Program-made: the position numbers and the translations under genes | Source of the DNA: Desulfobacteraceae bacterium | GTDB taxonomy: Bacteria > Desulfobacterota > Desulfobacteria > Desulfobacterales > Desulfosalsimonadaceae | Assembly (NCBI GenBank): GCA_011389605.1 | Contig: JAABTZ010000155.1 | Coordinates: 1-6,868, forward strand | Direction of reading: 5' to 3' | DNA length: 6,868 bases | The notes under the pieces: generated by a model | What the model saw: only the letters and a program-made list of their open reading frames with translations | Told to the model about the DNA's origin: nothing | Database searches by the model: none | Part shown: one piece after another, positions 5,950-6,868 of the stretch | Position numbering within the stretch: the stretch's first letter is position 1 | Layout of the letters: each line of letters begins with the position of its first letter

Positions 5950-6868
5950 TTACCGGCCCTTTTTCTTTCCACCTGCCGGAGACATGAATCCTTCATAGTT
6001 TCGTGTTATAAGGTGTGATTCCACCTGCCTTACCGTATCAATTGAAACTCCCACCACGATGAGCAGAGCCGTGCCCCCGAAATAAAAAGGAACATTGAAT
6101 TTTGTCATCAAAATGGAAGGCAGCACGCATACTGCAGAGACATAAAGCGCCCCACCCAGTGTGATGCGGGTCAGCACCCGGTCAATGTAATCGGCCGTCC
6201 GCTTTCCGGGACGAATGCCGGGTATATATCCGCCGTATTTTTTCATATTCTCTGCCACATCTGCGGGATTAAACACAATAGCTGTATAAAAATAGCAGAA
6301 AAAGAAGATAAATGCCACAAACAAAAGCTCATAAATAAAGGAACCGGGCATCAGAGCATTGGAAACATATTCCATCCACCACACACCGGAAAAGAAGCTG
6401 GCTATAGTTGATGGAAACATAATCAGTGAGGATGCAAAAATTGGCGGAATAACACCTGAAGTATTTATCTTCAGGGGAAGATGCGTACTCTGCCCCCCGT
6501 ACATACGCCTTCCAACCACCCGCTTGGCATATTGGACAGGTATTCGGCGCTGACCCATTTCCATGAATATAATAAAGGCCACAACCCCTACCATCAGAAT
6601 TGTAAGCACAATTATTCCGAAAATTCCCATTTCGCCTGTTGTCATCAAACCGAAAGTATTGGCAATGGCAACAGGCAGCCTTGCCACGATACCGGCAAAA
6701 ATAATCAATGAAATGCCGTTGCCGATCCCCCGTTCACTGATCTGCTCACCAAGCCACATGATAAAGGCTGTGCCGGCTGTCAGGGTTATCATGGTCATTA
6801 TCCGAAACGACCATCCTGCTTCCAATACTATGGGGGTATCTCCGGGCGAAGACATATTTTCAAGACCT
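5950..6868 (-). CDS. secY: Protein translocase subunit SecY, C-terminal 305 residues (5' end outside window)
   Basis: Central channel subunit of the SecYEG translocon, in the cytoplasmic membrane. The frame continues past the ATG at 6855 to the right edge (Gly-Leu-Glu-Asn precede it), so that ATG is internal and roughly the first 130 residues lie outside, judged from the usual 430-445-residue length. Visible are TM4 (MITLTAGTAFIMWLGEQ), TM5 (GNGISLIIFAGI), TM6, the cytoplasmic loop VQYAKRVVGRR, TM7 (IPPIFASSLIMFP) and TM8. Then comes the loop GGYIPGIRPGKRTADYI, whose Arg in PGIRPG corresponds to the functionally critical E. coli Arg357. TM9 and TM10 follow, with the basic tail GGKKKGR. It is normally the last large gene of the spc operon, and here runs straight into infA. 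Confidence 0.98.
   Translation of the reverse strand, partial: GLENMSSPGDTPIVLEAGWSFRIMTMITLTAGTAFIMWLGEQISERGIGNGISLIIFAGIVARLPVAIANTFGLMTTGEMGIFGIIVLTILMVGVVAFIIFMEMGQRRIPVQYAKRVVGRRMYGGQSTHLPLKINTSGVIPPIFASSLIMFPSTIASFFSGVWWMEYVSNALMPGSFIYELLFVAFIFFFCYFYTAIVFNPADVAENMKKYGGYIPGIRPGKRTADYIDRVLTRITLGGALYVSAVCVLPSILMTKFNVPFYFGGTALLIVVGVSIDTVRQVESHLITRNYEGFMSPAGGKKKGR

Noticed and set aside
6853..6855. ATG as the secY start
   Set aside because: The frame continues to the right edge and the residues correspond to the region just before TM4, so this methionine is internal.

Overview
This 6868-base window is a conserved housekeeping region. The 3' part of the spc operon and the whole alpha ribosomal-protein operon lie on the minus strand. 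They converge on a plus-strand comEC gene encoding a DNA-uptake channel. I saw no mobile element, CRISPR array, tRNA, rRNA or phage gene, and no undescribed multi-gene system. The most interesting features are non-coding: a terminator embedded in the end of comEC, and two unusually long, structured spacers inside the alpha operon.

Organism: a Gram-negative-like bacterium. The gene order (secY, infA, rpmJ, rpsM, rpsK, rpsD, rpoA, rplQ) and the general look of the proteins fit Desulfobacterota (the former Deltaproteobacteria), perhaps Desulfobacterales. This is an inference from family familiarity, not from a search.

Layout. 1-2334 (+): comEC/rec2, open at the left edge, so its start lies outside. 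2306-2364: a perfect 24-bp dyad with a U-rich tail on the minus strand, which terminates the ribosomal operon and also contains the last codons and stop of comEC. Then, in minus-strand transcription order from the right edge: secY (C-terminal 305 residues, entering from outside), infA, rpmJ (37 aa), rpsM, rpsK, rpsD, rpoA, rplQ. Spacings are 21, 66, 16, 27, 152, 120 and 7 nt. There is no gene-free stretch longer than about 150 bases.

Function. SecY is the membrane channel for protein export. IF-1, L36, S13, S11, S4, the RNA polymerase alpha subunit and L17 are co-transcribed components of translation and transcription. S4 is the classical autogenous repressor of this operon in Escherichia coli. 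Here the 152-nt spacer directly upstream of rpsD and the 120-nt structured spacer upstream of rpoA are the natural places for internal control. Two genes, rpsM and rpsD, start at TTG behind strong Shine-Dalgarno sequences. For rpsD the longest reading frame overextends the protein by 20 residues.
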